Positions 10,808 through 23,200 of a stretch of 64,000 nucleotides of DNA are shown here, piece after piece; the stretch's first letter is position 1, and every line of letters begins with the position of its first letter. Under the pieces are notes generated by a model that was not told the origin of the DNA, did no database searches, and saw only the letters and a list, made by a program, of their open reading frames with translations. The position numbers and the translations under genes are program-made. The stretch spans positions 11,591,763-11,655,762 of the forward strand of contig CM070601.1 in NCBI GenBank assembly GCA_036346395.1, read 5' to 3'. Origin of the DNA: Hsuehochloa calcarea. Its lineage: Eukaryota > Streptophyta > Magnoliopsida > Poales > Poaceae.

Positions 10808-12280
10808 TGTTGGTGATATGCCCTAGAGACAATCATAGAAATAATTGTATCACGTCTATGTTTATGAGTTGTAGAATAAATGTTATTATGTTCCTTGAAT
10901 GAATCATCAGTTATAAAGATTAACAAGGATGTAACTTGTTGGTGAAGCTCTGTAACTTATATGATGTTGTTCAAAATGTATCCCTTGTCGGAACACTAGT
11001 GACTTATCGACCAGTACATGTATTGATTAATGACCATGCTTCACAGACCATGGATATAGGGATGTCGAATCAACAATATGAACACATGTTAGAGAATATG
11101 GTGTTGGATTGATCTACCTTGAGATACTATTAAGCTTGTTATGATTTTATATGTCATCGGTTGGTCTCAAACAATGATGATATATGATCTTTAGACCTGA
11201 GATCAACATTGTTTTCTACATATGTAATAGTGCACTTTGGGGTTGCTAAGCACTGCTCCGTAACCGGGTAGTTATAAAGATAGCTTTCGGGTATGCTATG
11301 AAACATGCGGAGGAATGTGACTAGTCGGGTATGGGATTTGCCCCTCCTAACATAACAGGAGAGATATTTTTGGGCCCCTCGATGTGATCGGATGAAGAAA
11401 GTGTATAATCGTGCCACAAGTGGTCAAAAAATCGACCACATGAAGTTATCGCCACTTGATCGAGAAAGTATTGAACAGTCCATGGATGACAAAATATATC
11501 ACCTGGAATTCAACTAGATATCGTGAGGCAAAGGGAGAATACACTAGCAGGTAGTTCAGTTCGACCAAATACGGACTGGTCGTATGGAGATACGGACTGG
11601 TCGTATACGAGTTGGTCATAGACTAATCGAACATAACCACTAACTGGTCGTAAGGAGTTACGAACTGGTCTTTGACTAAATATGAACTGGTCGTATAGAG
11701 ATACGAGCTGGTCATAAGTGGCGAGGTCTTGGTCGTAGATCATATTGCATTAAGGTTCGTCTGATATAATTTATGTGAATTCGGAAATCGTTATGTCCTG
11801 CTAGGAACCGCTAATGACTAGTGGTCAGAAAGAGTTTCTGAGTCACAATCGATTACGCATGAACCTACCGGGTCACATATTTAATGGGTTAAACAAACGT
11901 GTTCGGGTAGGATCTGTCATGGGGTCTATACAAGGGGAGGCATGAGGCTATTTGGAATGAGAGAGACACAACGTGAGTTATTCCACCGAAACACTAGCCG
12001 TCATCTTCTCGAGATGCATGTCATGTGAGTTGGTGCTAGCACGCCAACATACGATATTCTACACCTGGACGTGTGGATACCGTAGAGGTGCTACTGCGAT
12101 TGTTATTGTGCTCGAGGATGATCCGCGATCTTCACGAGGAACGCAATTGGTTGTTGGAGGAGACGATCGACATCGAGGACGTTGGATGATCGACTACAAC
12201 CACTTCATCGACGCGTTCTACATTGGATCAGGCTGCTCCAACTCTTCTTCCGCTGCACTACGCGTCTAGTGGTAACGATT
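10808..12280 (+). mobile_element. Copia-type (Angela-like) solo LTR, left portion
   Basis: It starts TGTTGGTGATATGCCCTAGA, the signature start of the Angela/BARE group of Copia LTRs in grasses, and runs to a CTACGCGTCTAGTGGTAACGA-type phrase near the expected 3' region. It is interrupted at 12281 by another LTR and resumes after 13066 (ATATGATCTCTTGCTTGCGTGG). No internal Copia coding region is seen, so this is a solo LTR or a fragment. The true right end and the TSD could not be fixed. Confidence 0.65.
11530..11735. repeat. Tandem GGTCGTA/TACGAACTGGTC motifs in the Copia LTR
   Basis: A degenerate unit of about 18-27 bp containing ACTGGTCGTA and TACGAACTGGTC recurs at least six times. It lies where LTR U3 or R enhancer repeats usually sit. 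The GGTCGTA core also recurs in the two unrelated solo LTRs at 12.8-13.0 and 15.3-15.5 kb. Confidence 0.7.
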
Positions 12281-13066
12281 TGTCAGTGTTTTAGAACCAA
12301 ACTTACGTAATGATTGTTTGATTCGGGGGGGGGGTCTCCAAGGCTCAAATCACGCAGAGAGAATGACACATGAATTTTTATACAGATTCAGGCCTTCTCC
12401 GGAGAGAATAACAACTCTATTCCTGTGTGATTATATTGAGTATGCTGGTTACAGATCAAGAGAAAGACTGAAATGCAATATCTTGAGCTCCTGGTCGTGT
12501 CTTTTCTCCTCTCCCCTCCGATGTCTGGTGATTATTCCTTTTGTAGCATGCTCGAAGTGGGCGACAATTTCTCCAGCCCAAAGGGCGTCTCAATCCTTCA
12601 GATGATGGCGTAGTTACCGGAGATTAATGTTGAAAAAGTAACATTCCCACATCGCTAGACAGTTATCACCGGTATAGAGAGTTTAATCGTGCAATTATTC
12701 TGGAGAAAAATAACGTATATTGACTGTTTAGATGTCCTAATCAATTGGGCCTACTTGTCTGTAAGCTCGATCGATTATAGGGTGGTTGTTACTGACATAG
12801 CCGTAGAAGGACTTACGACCATAAGGTGGTTGTAGAAGAACTTACGATCATGTGCCAATCATAGAAGAACTTACGACTAGGGGGTGGTTGTAGCTGACCT
12901 GGTCGTAGAAGGACTTACGACCATGAAGTAGTCGTAGAAGATCTTATGACTCAAACTTCTCTCGTATGAAAATTAAGGGGTATACTCAAGAACCATATAA
13001 TAGCGTCATTATCCATAATAAGGATTGTAGATAAACAATTAAATGATGATTTATAGATCCTCGTCA
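12281..13066 (-). mobile_element. Solo LTR (probably Ty3/Gypsy), copy 1, inserted in the Copia LTR
   Basis: It begins TGTCAGTG and ends CTCGTCA, and its reverse complement matches 15242-16002 end to end (for example the GGAGACCCCCCGAATCAAAC block and the GTCGTAAGTCCTTCT repeats). Flanks are CGATT (12276-12280) and CGATA (13067-13071), a 5-bp target duplication with one difference. Removing it rejoins the Copia LTR as GGTAACGATATATGATCTC. No gag-pol is present. Confidence 0.85.
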
Positions 13067-13239
13067 CGATATATGATCTCTTGCTTGCGTGGCATCTTGG
13101 TTTATGTGGTAGAATATTTGAATTACGAGCTAATGTAGCCTACCCGTATACCTTCAACCCTGGCACGGTGGGCCAGCCTAGCACGGACACAAACATGTCA
13201 GGCCGTGCTAGGCACGACACGGCCCACCTGGCACTCGTG

Positions 13240-13640
13240 TAGAGGTTCCGAGGCAAGGCGGCGGCTGGCGAGGGAGGGAGGATCGGAGTTGGAGAAGGAA
13301 CTAAGCAAGCTAGCCGACGGGGGAGGGAGGGGGGAGGAGGAGGCGGGCATTGGGCGATGCCGGCCGCCACACATAGGAGAAGTCGAGAAGCGTCTTTGCT
13401 CGGGAGTCAGGCGGGAAGGAGGACGGAACACACGAGGAGGAGGAGGGCGGCGCGGCGCGGTCGTGGCAGGCTTGGGGCACACATGGAGGAGGTGGGCAGG
13501 GCGGCGCCGCAACGAGGAGGAGGAGAGCGAGGCGAGGTAGCCGCCGGCTCAAGGAGGAGGCGAGGCAAGGGAGCAGTGGCTGGCGGGCGAAGGAAGAAGG
13601 TCGGGCACAGACGCGCGGGCACGGGCACATGCGTAGCATT
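13240..13640. other. G-rich purine block within the hAT 5' region
   Basis: About 400 bp are dominated by GGAGGAGG/GAGGGAGG words on the plus strand, giving long overlapping ORFs in several frames with low-complexity Arg/Gly or Pro/Ser/Ala translations. None resembles a known domain. It may be an old captured GC-rich exon or a local slippage expansion. Confidence 0.5.
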
Positions 13641-13940
13641 AGGGGTAGGGGACACCGCCGCGGCCCATGAGCCAGAGCGGCATGGTGGGCCGATCCTAGC
13701 ATGACACGACCCGATGGCATTATAGCAGTCCATTTAGCCCGTAATGTTTGGATTTTTCAAAATTCTGACATTTTTGTCCGTTTGGGGCTTTAAAATAGCC
13801 AAAAAAACAAAAATCATATTTTCCCTATAAATAAGAACCATAACCCCCCTCATTCAGAACCCATCCATTTCTCAATCTCTCTTTCAAATTCTGTTGTGCA
13901 AATTAATTTTGTTGTGAGATAATTGAGCAAAATTCAAAAA

Positions 13941-16435
13941 ATGGTGCCAAATTTAGGGAAATTCAAAATTCGGCAGCAAGTCATCAAAAGAGGTACAATA
14001 ATATTTTTACATTATTATTATTATTTGTTATGCTAAGCTGGAAATAATAATAGCGTTGGTTTCGATTTTGTAGTTGTCGAAATGGAAAATTACGATATCT
14101 TCACTCTCAGTGAGTACATAATTTCACCGAAGGGTGTTGCATTCATGAAGGTTGCGGCTGCCTCAAACCAACCGAAAGGGCAAGTCGGAGTTTTGTCATC
14201 AGGCTCTACGACAACATTTCGTCGGTGACCACCGGAGCAAAGAGGTCAAAACCGTATACATCTAGAGTCTGGGAGCATTTTGACAAGACAACCAAGCCAG
14301 AAGCACAACAAAATGAGATACCATATGTTGTTTGCAAAATTTGTAGTCATAAATTATCTACAAAGTCTACTGGAGGGACATGACACTTGCAAAGATATGC
14401 TACAAGATGTAGGGCTAAGCAAGGATTGCTGATGAGGTAGACGCAACTGCAGTATAACCCGGACGATACGGTACGTAGCTAGGACTACGATCCTAAGGTA
14501 CCCCATCAATCTCTTTGTTATTTAATTGCTTCCAAGGATTTACCATTAGGTTTTGGGAATCTAATGCTTTCCAAACTTACATTAGAACTGCGCATAATCT
14601 TAAATTCTCTTCCGTTTCTAGACAGACAACAACTAGAGATCTAGTAAAATACTATAGTAAACGTCGTGATAAATTAAAAGATAAATTTGCTCCATGCACA
14701 TTTTGGTGGTCCTGACCTCGGACATACGGAGTGGTCGCGGTATGGATGATTATATTAGTGTAGTTGCTTATTACATTAATGATAACTGGGTAATAGAGAA
14801 AATAATTCTAGGTTTCAAATTAATTGATGTAGTACACACGACTAAGAATATTACAAATTGTATTATCAAAGTCGTGGAAGACTTTGGTCTTACAAACAAA
14901 ATATAGTCAATTACTCTCGACAATGCCGTTGCGAACCCTAAGACCATGGATATTGTTACTCCAGTCTTCAGTATATGCACTGATTCTTTCTTACTACATC
15001 AGTGATGCACTTGTCATGTTATTAACCTTATAGTCAAATCTGATTTGAAGAGGTTAGATGTGTATCTTAAATCTTTTCGTGATGTGATATCTTTCTTAAA
15101 TAATTCTAACGTAAGAATGGCAACATATAAGAACTTCTGCAGGGCAATGGGTGTACGCTCAAGAAAGTTCGATTTGGAAATGCTAGTAAGATGGAACCCT
15201 ACTTACCTGATGCTTAAGAGTCTTTTACCATATAAGAGTATTGACGAGGATCTAATAATCCTCATTTTTATCTTTTATCTATAATTCTTATTATGGGTAA
15301 ATATGATGTCACATAGTCCCCGGAGGTACCCCTTATCTAAAAGGGAGAAGTCCAATAAATGGTTGTAAGTCTTGCTACGACTATATCATGGTCGTAAGTC
15401 TTTCTCGACCACTACATAGTCGTAAGTCCTTCTCATTTGTTTGCACAGTCGTAAGTCCTTCTCTCGATCGCTACACGGTCGTAAGCTCTTCTACGACCGG
15501 GTAAACTCGACCACCTTATAATCAAACCTACTGGTAGTGGGTCCAATTGATTAAGGAATCGAGCGATGCCGCGCACTATTATTCCGCTTATTAATGGTGC
15601 GTAATTACCCCATTATCTCTGGAAGATAATTGTCGATGGCGTGAAGAAGCCGAGGCGCCGATAATTCTGCCATCATGCGCGAATTCTTTGGATTAATCAG
15701 CGCATCTCCACGAGAGCAAAACGGCTACTTCTTCACGACTATATAAGGGCATCGATCAGAGAGATAAGGGAGACAGAAAACAAGAGCCAGTTAAGTAGGA
15801 ACACAAGCGCTATTCTCTGTAATAGTCTTAGTCTTTTACTTGATCATCAAGAATACCATACACGAGGATTAGGGTTATTATTCTCTCGGAGAAGGCACGA
15901 ACTGTCTAAACATCCGTGTCAATCCACTCTGCGTGATCTTATCTCTAGGAGACCCCCCGAATCAAACAATCTTTACGTAAGATCGGTTCTAATACACCGA
16001 CAAGTATTTTTTTGTTTTTTATTCAAATGCACTATCAGAGCACTAACGTTAGTATACTACTTACAGAACAACAATGGTACATTGCTGAGAAGATACTACA
16101 ATTTTAAATTTTTTTATGAGGCCATTGTTAGTTTATGTGTTGTCTACTATCCAACATCTCCTATTATATGCATAGTATTTTACAGATTGTTGTTTAATTG
16201 AAAATGTATGAAAATGACCCAGTTTTACGTGAAACTATTATTGCTATGAAAACTAAATACCTTAAATGTTGGAGAGAAATTCATTTCCTATACGCATTTG
16301 CATTTATTTTAGATCCTAAAAGTAAAATTAAAGCATTTGATAATGTTCTTGATCTTCTTAGTGATACTATGGGGCTAAACTATTCCAACTATTTTGTAGA
16401 AGTTCGTTTTCGATTACACGAGGTTTACTAAATAT
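13941..16435 (+). pseudogene. hAT (Ac-like) transposase, degenerate and split by an LTR
   Basis: Fragments in order: a possible first exon from about 13941 (MVPNLGKFK) with a GTACAA donor; a BED zinc finger at about 14245-14385 (SRVWEHFDKTTKPE ... YVVCKICSHKLSTKSTGGT); a short gap; the catalytic-region block at about 14700-15230 (YYINDNWVIEKIILGFKLID, ITLDNAV, SDLKRLDVYLKSFRDVI, LVRWNPTYLMLKSLLPYKS); and after the inserted LTR LLTEQQWYIAEKILQF and, at 16198-16431, ENDPVLRETIIAMKTKYLK with HFLYAFAFILDPKSK. The C-terminal dimerisation domain is not clear. Several stops show it is dead. The reading frame rejoins across the LTR insertion at PYKS. Confidence 0.8.
15242..16002 (+). mobile_element. 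Solo LTR (probably Ty3/Gypsy), copy 2, inserted in the hAT transposase
   Basis: 761 bp, starting TGACGAGGATC and ending CACCGACA, flanked by the perfect 5-bp duplication AGTAT (15237-15241 and 16003-16007). A TATA-type CTATATAAGG lies at about 15740, giving plus orientation. U3 carries five or six repeats of GTCGTAAGTCCTTCTC-type words (about 15360-15500). It matches 12281-13066 in reverse complement. Confidence 0.9.
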
Positions 16436-17364
16436 ATGAAAATAAGTTTCTTGGAGTCCGCTTGCAATGACCTCTAGTAGCCCCCACATCAAGTAGCAAG
16501 ACAAATATGTGGGACACGACCTTGGTGGCTCTTTTTCCAGGTCCAGATCTTCTTCTTCTATAGTGTCGCCTGCTCAAACAAGAATAACCCCAAGGAATTG
16601 AGAACTATCCACCTATCTGGACATCGATACGATGGATTTCAACTCAGAAGACTTCAAAATTTTGCAATGGTGACATGCCCATAAGTTAACGTATCCGTGT
16701 TATCCATATTTTCATTGATATGTTAATTGTTGCAGTCTCGACGGTTTCCTCCGAGTCTACTTTTAGTTTATCTAGAAGAATATTGAAGGAGAGAAGAACA
16801 CGTTTTACGAGTGAGATGGCGGAGATACTTCTAACCGTGAAGGACTGAGAACAAACTGATTTGTGAACACAACACTCTGTGGAAAATACAGATTTGTTGG
16901 ACATGTTCAAAAATATGTACCTTAACAGTGATACTTAGAACAAGAGATGTATGTAGAGCTATAGGTTGTATTCTTTTTTCCTTTGCTAATGTTTTCTCAT
17001 GTTGAGTTTTTACTTGGCAAAGGTTTTAACGAGACAACCATTTCAATATCAATAAATTTTTTTATTATATTTTCAATATGATTGTCTCATTTTTGCAACC
17101 TTCATATGTATTTATGAATTCTACATTTTTTTATTTTTTTGACTTTTCAGGCTAAGTGGGTCGTAGACGGTCCGACGAGCAAAACGAGCTTGTGCCGACA
17201 CGACACGATTGCCCTTTGGGCCATTCTTGGTCGCCGCCACCTAGGCACGTAGGTTGGCCCGACACGACACAAACCGTCCACGGGTCAAAATGGATCGTGC
17301 CCGATAGTGCCTATGTCGGGCCAGGCCGTCCGTTTGGCCACGTTTGGGCCCAGCCAGCCACTCA

Positions 17365-18250
17365 TCGACAGGAGGATGATGCAGCAGCGAATGTTGTACA
17401 CATGACATTGGAAAATGTGAAGACACTAGTTCTTTTAGCCTTTTAGTATCATCCTTGAAGCTCCCTGCTGGGCTGCTGCTACTTCTGTCATCTAGATCAT
17501 GTTTGTGCTAGTTTCAGTGAATCTCGCGGCTGCGAACCGTACGTCTCCATGCGGAAGTTGGCATGGATTGTTGGTGAAGAGATCAAGAGACATAAAAGGC
17601 GCCAGTATAGGTTTCAAAGGCACCCTGATCTTCTGAATTTAGTCTGCACGTTGCAGTATGCAAGTTCAGCACTAGCGCGAATGCATCACATTTGGCCTAG
17701 TTTATCAAATGTTGAATCGGTGTGTATAGTTTAAAAAAGACGCAATTAGCGCTCGGACATACGACGGGAGCTCCTCATAGTACGTTCCGACGCAACATAC
17801 ATACACAACGTTTGCAACAAAATTAATCCATATGTACAATAAAATGTGCAATTGATAAATACCCTAAATACAATGCTAAGAAAAATTGGAAAACATATTA
17901 AATTCTCACCGAAAATGTATGAAACGATTAGTATAGAACATAGTTGCGTTTTTAAAAACTAGTTCAAATATATCAAACAAACAAATTTTGATGTTACAAT
18001 ATTGTAAAATTTAAAAATAATAATAAAAATATCTAAAAATAATAGTTACAAGCATTTTTAGAACAATGAAGCAACAATCAAATGGTGAATGGCTGCAACA
18101 GAATGTTTACTATTATGTAACAAATCAAAAACACCATTGCAACAAAAAAACACCTCTTGGCACAAACATCTGATGCAACAACAAAAATCGCTCCATGCAA
18201 CATTTCAGGCCAACTGTTGCAACAAATTTGAGAAACGCGTGCAACAAACG
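17365..18250. other. No gene recognised; GCAACAAA-rich stretch
   Basis: No coding signal. From about 17800 to 18250 the plus strand repeats TTGCAACAAA/ATGCAACA words at irregular spacing up to the edge of the coatomer fragment. This looks like element DNA flanking a captured gene piece. A weak inverted match between about 17775 and 18795 (around TAGTACGTT) is compatible with, but does not prove, one element spanning both. Confidence 0.4.
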
Positions 18251-18252
18251 TA

Positions 18253-18583
18253 CCCGGATGAAGCTGAAGGTTGTTGTAGAGATTCTGGTGGATGAGGATC
18301 ATCTCTAGGAGGACGCAGCCAGAGGCGGCGACGCGCTTATCGATGATCTCGAGGTAGAGGAGGAGGAGCTTTTAGATGGTGTGGTCCTTAGAGGAGAGGA
18401 TGTAGCGGACGACAATGATGAAGAGGTGCGGGAGTGTCAGCCATTGAGGAAGAGCATGACGGCCCGCTTCATGGCGTTGACCTTGAGGGTGACATTGCTG
18501 CCCTCGAGGTCGATCTTGATTTTGTTCGCCATGGAGGGGGAGCCTTGGTTGAAGTGGACCAGGAGGGTGCACGGTTTCTCCAT
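18253..18583 (-). pseudogene. COPB1: Coatomer subunit beta (COPI) first-exon fragment, broken
   Basis: From the Met at 18583 the minus strand reads MEKPCTLLVHFNQGS, then KIDLEGSNVTLKVNAMKRAV and MLFLNG, the N-terminus of plant beta-COP. After a frame slip near 18440 the next frame continues LPHLFIIVVRYILSSKDHTI, an in-frame stop where the family has Gln, then KLLLLYLEIIDKR and EMILIHQNLYNNLQ. Homology stops at about 18253. Beta-COP is a ~950-residue coat protein of Golgi vesicles, so only about the first 110 residues are here. The GC-rich DNA just upstream (about 18584-18770) is probably its 5' UTR. It is a partial copy, not the working gene. Confidence 0.85.
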
Positions 18584-18839
18584 GGTCGTCGGTCGCCAGG
18601 GCGAATCTGAGATCCGCCCTGGCGGAGCCTGGAAGGGGGCATGTGGATCTGGCCGAAGCCTCTCGGTGGATCGGATCTGGGAGGGAAGGAGGGAGGAGGA
18701 AGAAGAAAGGAGTGGGGGTGATGCAGGATTGGATATGCGAGATGAAAAAGAGAGATGCAATGACCAATCAGTGAGTGAAACGTACTACGAAAGAGAAGTA
18801 TCGGATGTAGGAAACCTATCATTACCCTAAAAAAAAGTT

Positions 18840-20228
18840 GATATGGGCCTGCTGGTCTTGGGATGGGCTAAAGACCAACTCCGTTGCTTCCGGGCCTTAA
18901 AATAAGAACCGATCTTCCCCAAAGTTGGGGCTCCAAATGGGGAATACCTGATGAGCCGAACTGACCAACCAGGTCGAATGCGTTCAAACGGCCCAAGTAT
19001 TATATTGTACAGTAATGCCATAACGTATGCGTGGAGCAATAGCAATTTTTAAAAAATTCTGGCATGGCACGTGACAAGAGTGAAAGGACAAAGGAATAAC
19101 AATGGTTGCAGAGAGCAAAAAGGTGCAATGCGATCGCTCCATCAAACGGCTAGAAAGAACCAAACGGGCAAACGGATATTCAAATTTCAAACGCAACAGA
19201 ACGGCCCCACGCCGGCCTCGTCGTCGACGGCGACCACCCACCTGCATCCCCAACCGCACACGCACCAGAAGCGGGCCAGACAGACGGTCCAGATCGCGCG
19301 GTGGGTCCCGGCCACGGGGACATGCGCTCCCCAAGTCCCGCCCCTCCCGAAAAAACGAGGAAAAAATATTTCCCACGGCCGTGAGAGGCCACCAGCTTTG
19401 TACCCGGCAACTAGGTATGGTCCCATCCCATGTTGTGATGGGCGATGCTATGCATTGCATTTCAAAACCAAACCTGTTTGGCGGTTTGGCGCTCGTCCCT
19501 CCAAGTTTTGAGTTATTATCAATGAGCCCCTATGATATACTAGTACTAACTTGCTAGGTGCGGTGGTCGCCAACAAATATTCCCAGAGACCTGGGGAAGC
19601 TTCAAGTGCATGTTTGTTTCAACAGAAGGATCGGGAAATTAATTTTAAAAACTTGTTTCCGTTTGGAACGTAATAGTTTCACAGGAAACACTTCGATTCC
19701 CGTAGGAATTAGAAGAAGAAAAAAAATCTGCTTTCCAAATGAGGCTTAAAAGGTTTCCAAAAATCTGAAAGTTTCGTGTGCGGGCTTGTTTGAATTTAAA
19801 GGTTGCCAAAGTAAGTGTTTTGGTTCTTGCAAGATTAAAGACATAAAATCTAGTTATATTACCAAATTGTATTTACTCAAATTTAGCAACCGTTGTCAAA
19901 CTAAGAGATGTCCTAACATGCGACTACAAGGGTTCCGCAAAGACTCGCACACGAACTGGCAGCAACCCAGCACTCTCGTTTTTTCACCACGAATACTCCA
20001 AAAATCCAAATCAACTCCGCGCACACGCCCAAACACCAAACTACATCGCGCCGCACCACCATACAGGCCACAGCTCGAGCCCGGCCGACCGGCGCCTAGA
20101 CGCGGCTCGGCAGTCGGCGTCATCTCATCTCCCCGCGTCGTCCCCCCAGCGCCCACCTTGATCTCGCCCTCTCCACCGCGCGCGCGCGCGATCCCGATCC
20201 GACCAGATCTCGCTCCAGCGCCGCGGCC
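18840..20228. promoter_or_regulatory. Upstream and 5' UTR region of DRP1
   Basis: No separate gene is recognised. The last 250 bp before the ATG are C-rich with a CGCGCGCGCG run at about 20179, typical of a grass 5' UTR. About 19590-19790 is AT-rich with a Tourist-like flavour but no fixed TSD. No TATA box was assigned with confidence. Confidence 0.35.
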
Positions 20229-23200
20229 ATGGAGAACCTGATCTCGCTCGTCAACAAGCTGCAGCGCGCCTGCACCGCTCTCGGCGACCACGGCGAGGAG
20301 AGCGCCCTCCCCACCCTCTGGGACTCGCTGCCGGCCATCGCCGTCGTCGGAGGCCAGGTGCCCGTTCCTTTTCCCGCCTTGTTTTCTGGGTTGCTCTCGA
20401 TCGGATCTGGTGGTACTGGCGCCTCAGCTGCGCGGTGTGGATCTCGCGATTTAGAGTTAGAACCTCGCGGTCTGGTGGTGGATGCGGTTTAGCTACGCTT
20501 GGATCTGCGATCACTGCCCACGTAGGAAGCTAGATTTTGGCCGCTTACATGTGTGAATCTGTTGGTTTCCTTGCGCCCAGCCGCCCACATGATTAGTAAT
20601 TGTATAATTTCGTGATGAAAAACCATGGACTCCGGTGCAATTGTGTGGGTGGGCTCGTGTTGTTACGATTAGTTTAACCTTATTTCAGTACGCTGAATGG
20701 GTATGATTCCGTGTTTTATCGCTTGAACTTTTGTGATACGTTTAACAGAGTTCGGGTAAATCCTCAGTGCTGGAGAGCGTTGTTGGGAAGGATTTCCTAC
20801 CGAGGGGCTCAGGTACGGTGGTTCCAGTAGTAAGAGCCTGTAAAGTTTGCTATGTTCTTGTTTTGTGCGATTTTAAATATTGTTTTTAATTTGGTTTGAT
20901 GGTATCATGCAGGCATTGTCACCCGTCGTCCGCTGGTGCTGCAGCTCCATAGGATTGATGGAGACAGAGAATATGCGGAGTTCATGCACCTTCCCAGGAA
21001 GAGATTCACAGATTTCGGTAATTTCTCAGCCTTCTTCTTCTTGTTTTGGAGCTGTATGATTCTGTGATTAGAAGTAAGAAAATGCATGATCGAAACATCC
21101 TATTTGACGCCACAATTAGTCATGCTGTTGCACTGACTTATAGCTTGTTTAATTTTCCTTAAACATAAGCTACCACCTGCAGTTGTTGACAAAATGGTCT
21201 TTTAAGCGCTAAATTGGACTGTTCAGTTCTTTATGTACTAGTTAAGTTTATCTGAATGGTACTTGGTACATGACGACATTTGTATTATTGCAGCTCTTGT
21301 GAGGAAGGAGATAGCTGATGAAACTGACAGAGAAACTGGTCGTACAAAGCAAATATCATCTGTCCCTATCCATTTAAGCATTTATTCTCCAAATGGTAAG
21401 ATAACAACGCTGGCAAAATGTCGGTACAGTTGGGAATGTTTTAATGGTGTTGCTTTATCACATACACCTCCATTGTTCACTTTTGAAAGATTGTTGTTTG
21501 CTGGGATGGAGTTGTGGTTTATCTTAAGCTTGTCCCGGTATTAGTTGACTACTGACTCAGATCCCTGTCATTGATAGGGTAGTCCATAGTCATTACTGTA
21601 TTTGTCGCTTTATATGAATTTTCTGATATGGTTTTGTTTAGTGTGTAACACTTTTAATCATTGCAGTTGTGAATCTGACTCTTATTGATCTTCCTGGGCT
21701 CACTAAAGTTGCTGTCGGTAAGTGATTATCAATTATGAGCTATTGTTCCTTTCTTTGTTCCTGTTTAAGAGGTTCATTCTCTAATTTGCTACCGGCTTCA
21801 CGCTTTATAGAGGGCCAGTCGGACAATATTGTCCAGGACATTGAAAACATGGTTCGCTCATTCATTGAAAAGGTATTTTGCTGTAACCTGCTTGTCTGTT
21901 GCACATTAATATTTATCCATTATCATTGCTTAGCATGCTTTCTTTAACTGGATAAGATGTTGATTTATGTGGTTATGCACAGATGTACGTGCACTTTTTC
22001 AATCCATATTTGGTCTGACATGCTTCTGTTATCAGCTATGTTGTAGCATCTTTGAGCTAGAATTATCTTGCCATGCATTGTGTCTGTAATGTTGCAAAGC
22101 TTACACAAATAGTTAAACTTTTTGGTGTTTTTCAGCCCAATTGTATCATTTTGGCTGTTTCTCCAGCCAATCAGGATCTTGCAACTTCTGATGCAATCAA
22201 GATTTCACGGGAAGTTGATCCCAAAGGTATTCCTTTGTTGCAGCCAATTCGATAAAGGGCATGCTGGATAATTTGGTTAATCTCATATACTGTTTCATTA
22301 TATTACTGTCTTTTAAGCTTATTGTCCCATGTGCTTTACTTTTGATATGCTAGGAAGCTTCATATGATGTTTTCTTCAGCTAATTTGATTGACCAAAACA
22401 AGACATGACAAGTATTGTCTAATTTTCATATACTGTACCTTGTTGAATCTTGTTGAGTATGAACTATATCTGTCTGATTCTATTAACTTCATTGACCAAA
22501 AGGTTGACTTGCAGAAAATAATTGTGTTTCATATACCTATGTTCTTTGTCTTTGGTTATCTTATATTATATGTGAGCTTGAATTCTACTATTATTGATTC
22601 AGGTGAAAGGACCTTTGGTGTGCTTACAAAAATCGATCTAATGGACAAGGGTACCGATGCTGTTGATGTAAGTTTGGATCAACTAAAAATCAAGTGCTAA
22701 ACACTTACACGACCCTAAATTTTGTAACTTAGCCCCTGTGGGATTATATGGTCTCAACATATCACAAGTGTTGAATAATGATTATAGAACATAGGCTTGC
22801 CAATCTGTGAATTTAGGTTTTCCTAGAATTGCTTGAACTGGATTTTCTTATCGAGTTCATTTCTGCAGATACTGGAAGGAAGATCTTACAGGCTCCAATT
22901 TCCATGGATTGGTGTCGTCAATCGATCCCAGCAAGATATCAACAAGAATGTGGACATGATTGCTGCTAGGCGCAGAGAGCGCGAGTATTTTGCAAATACA
23001 CCAGAATACAAGCACCTTGCTCATAGGATGGGATCAGAACATTTAGCAAAGATGCTCTCTAAGGCACGTCTTTCCTCTTTAATGTAGAATACATGTAATG
23101 CTGTTTGGCTCTTTGACTTAACCATTTGGTGTATATGCAGCATTTGGAATCTGTCATTAAATCAAGAATCCCGGGGCTCCAGTCTCTTATAACAAAGACA

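Larger units (their letters stand above)
13140..17360 (+). mobile_element. Decayed Ac-like hAT element
   Basis: The ends are rich in GGCCCG/CACGACACGG words in opposite orientation (about 13145-13240 and 17150-17360), as in Ac-type grass hATs. The interior is transposase remnants interrupted by a solo LTR. Exact TIRs and the 8-bp TSD could not be fixed. The right end is probably near the GGCCGTCCGTTTGGCCACG phrase at about 17330. Confidence 0.7.

Noticed and set aside
13310..13720. Overlapping GC-rich ORFs on both strands (up to 136 aa)
   Set aside because: They arise from a GGAGG-repeat block; low complexity, no domain, no splice support.
18381..18830. 149-aa plus-strand ORF
   Set aside because: Antisense of the coatomer-beta fragment and its 5' UTR.
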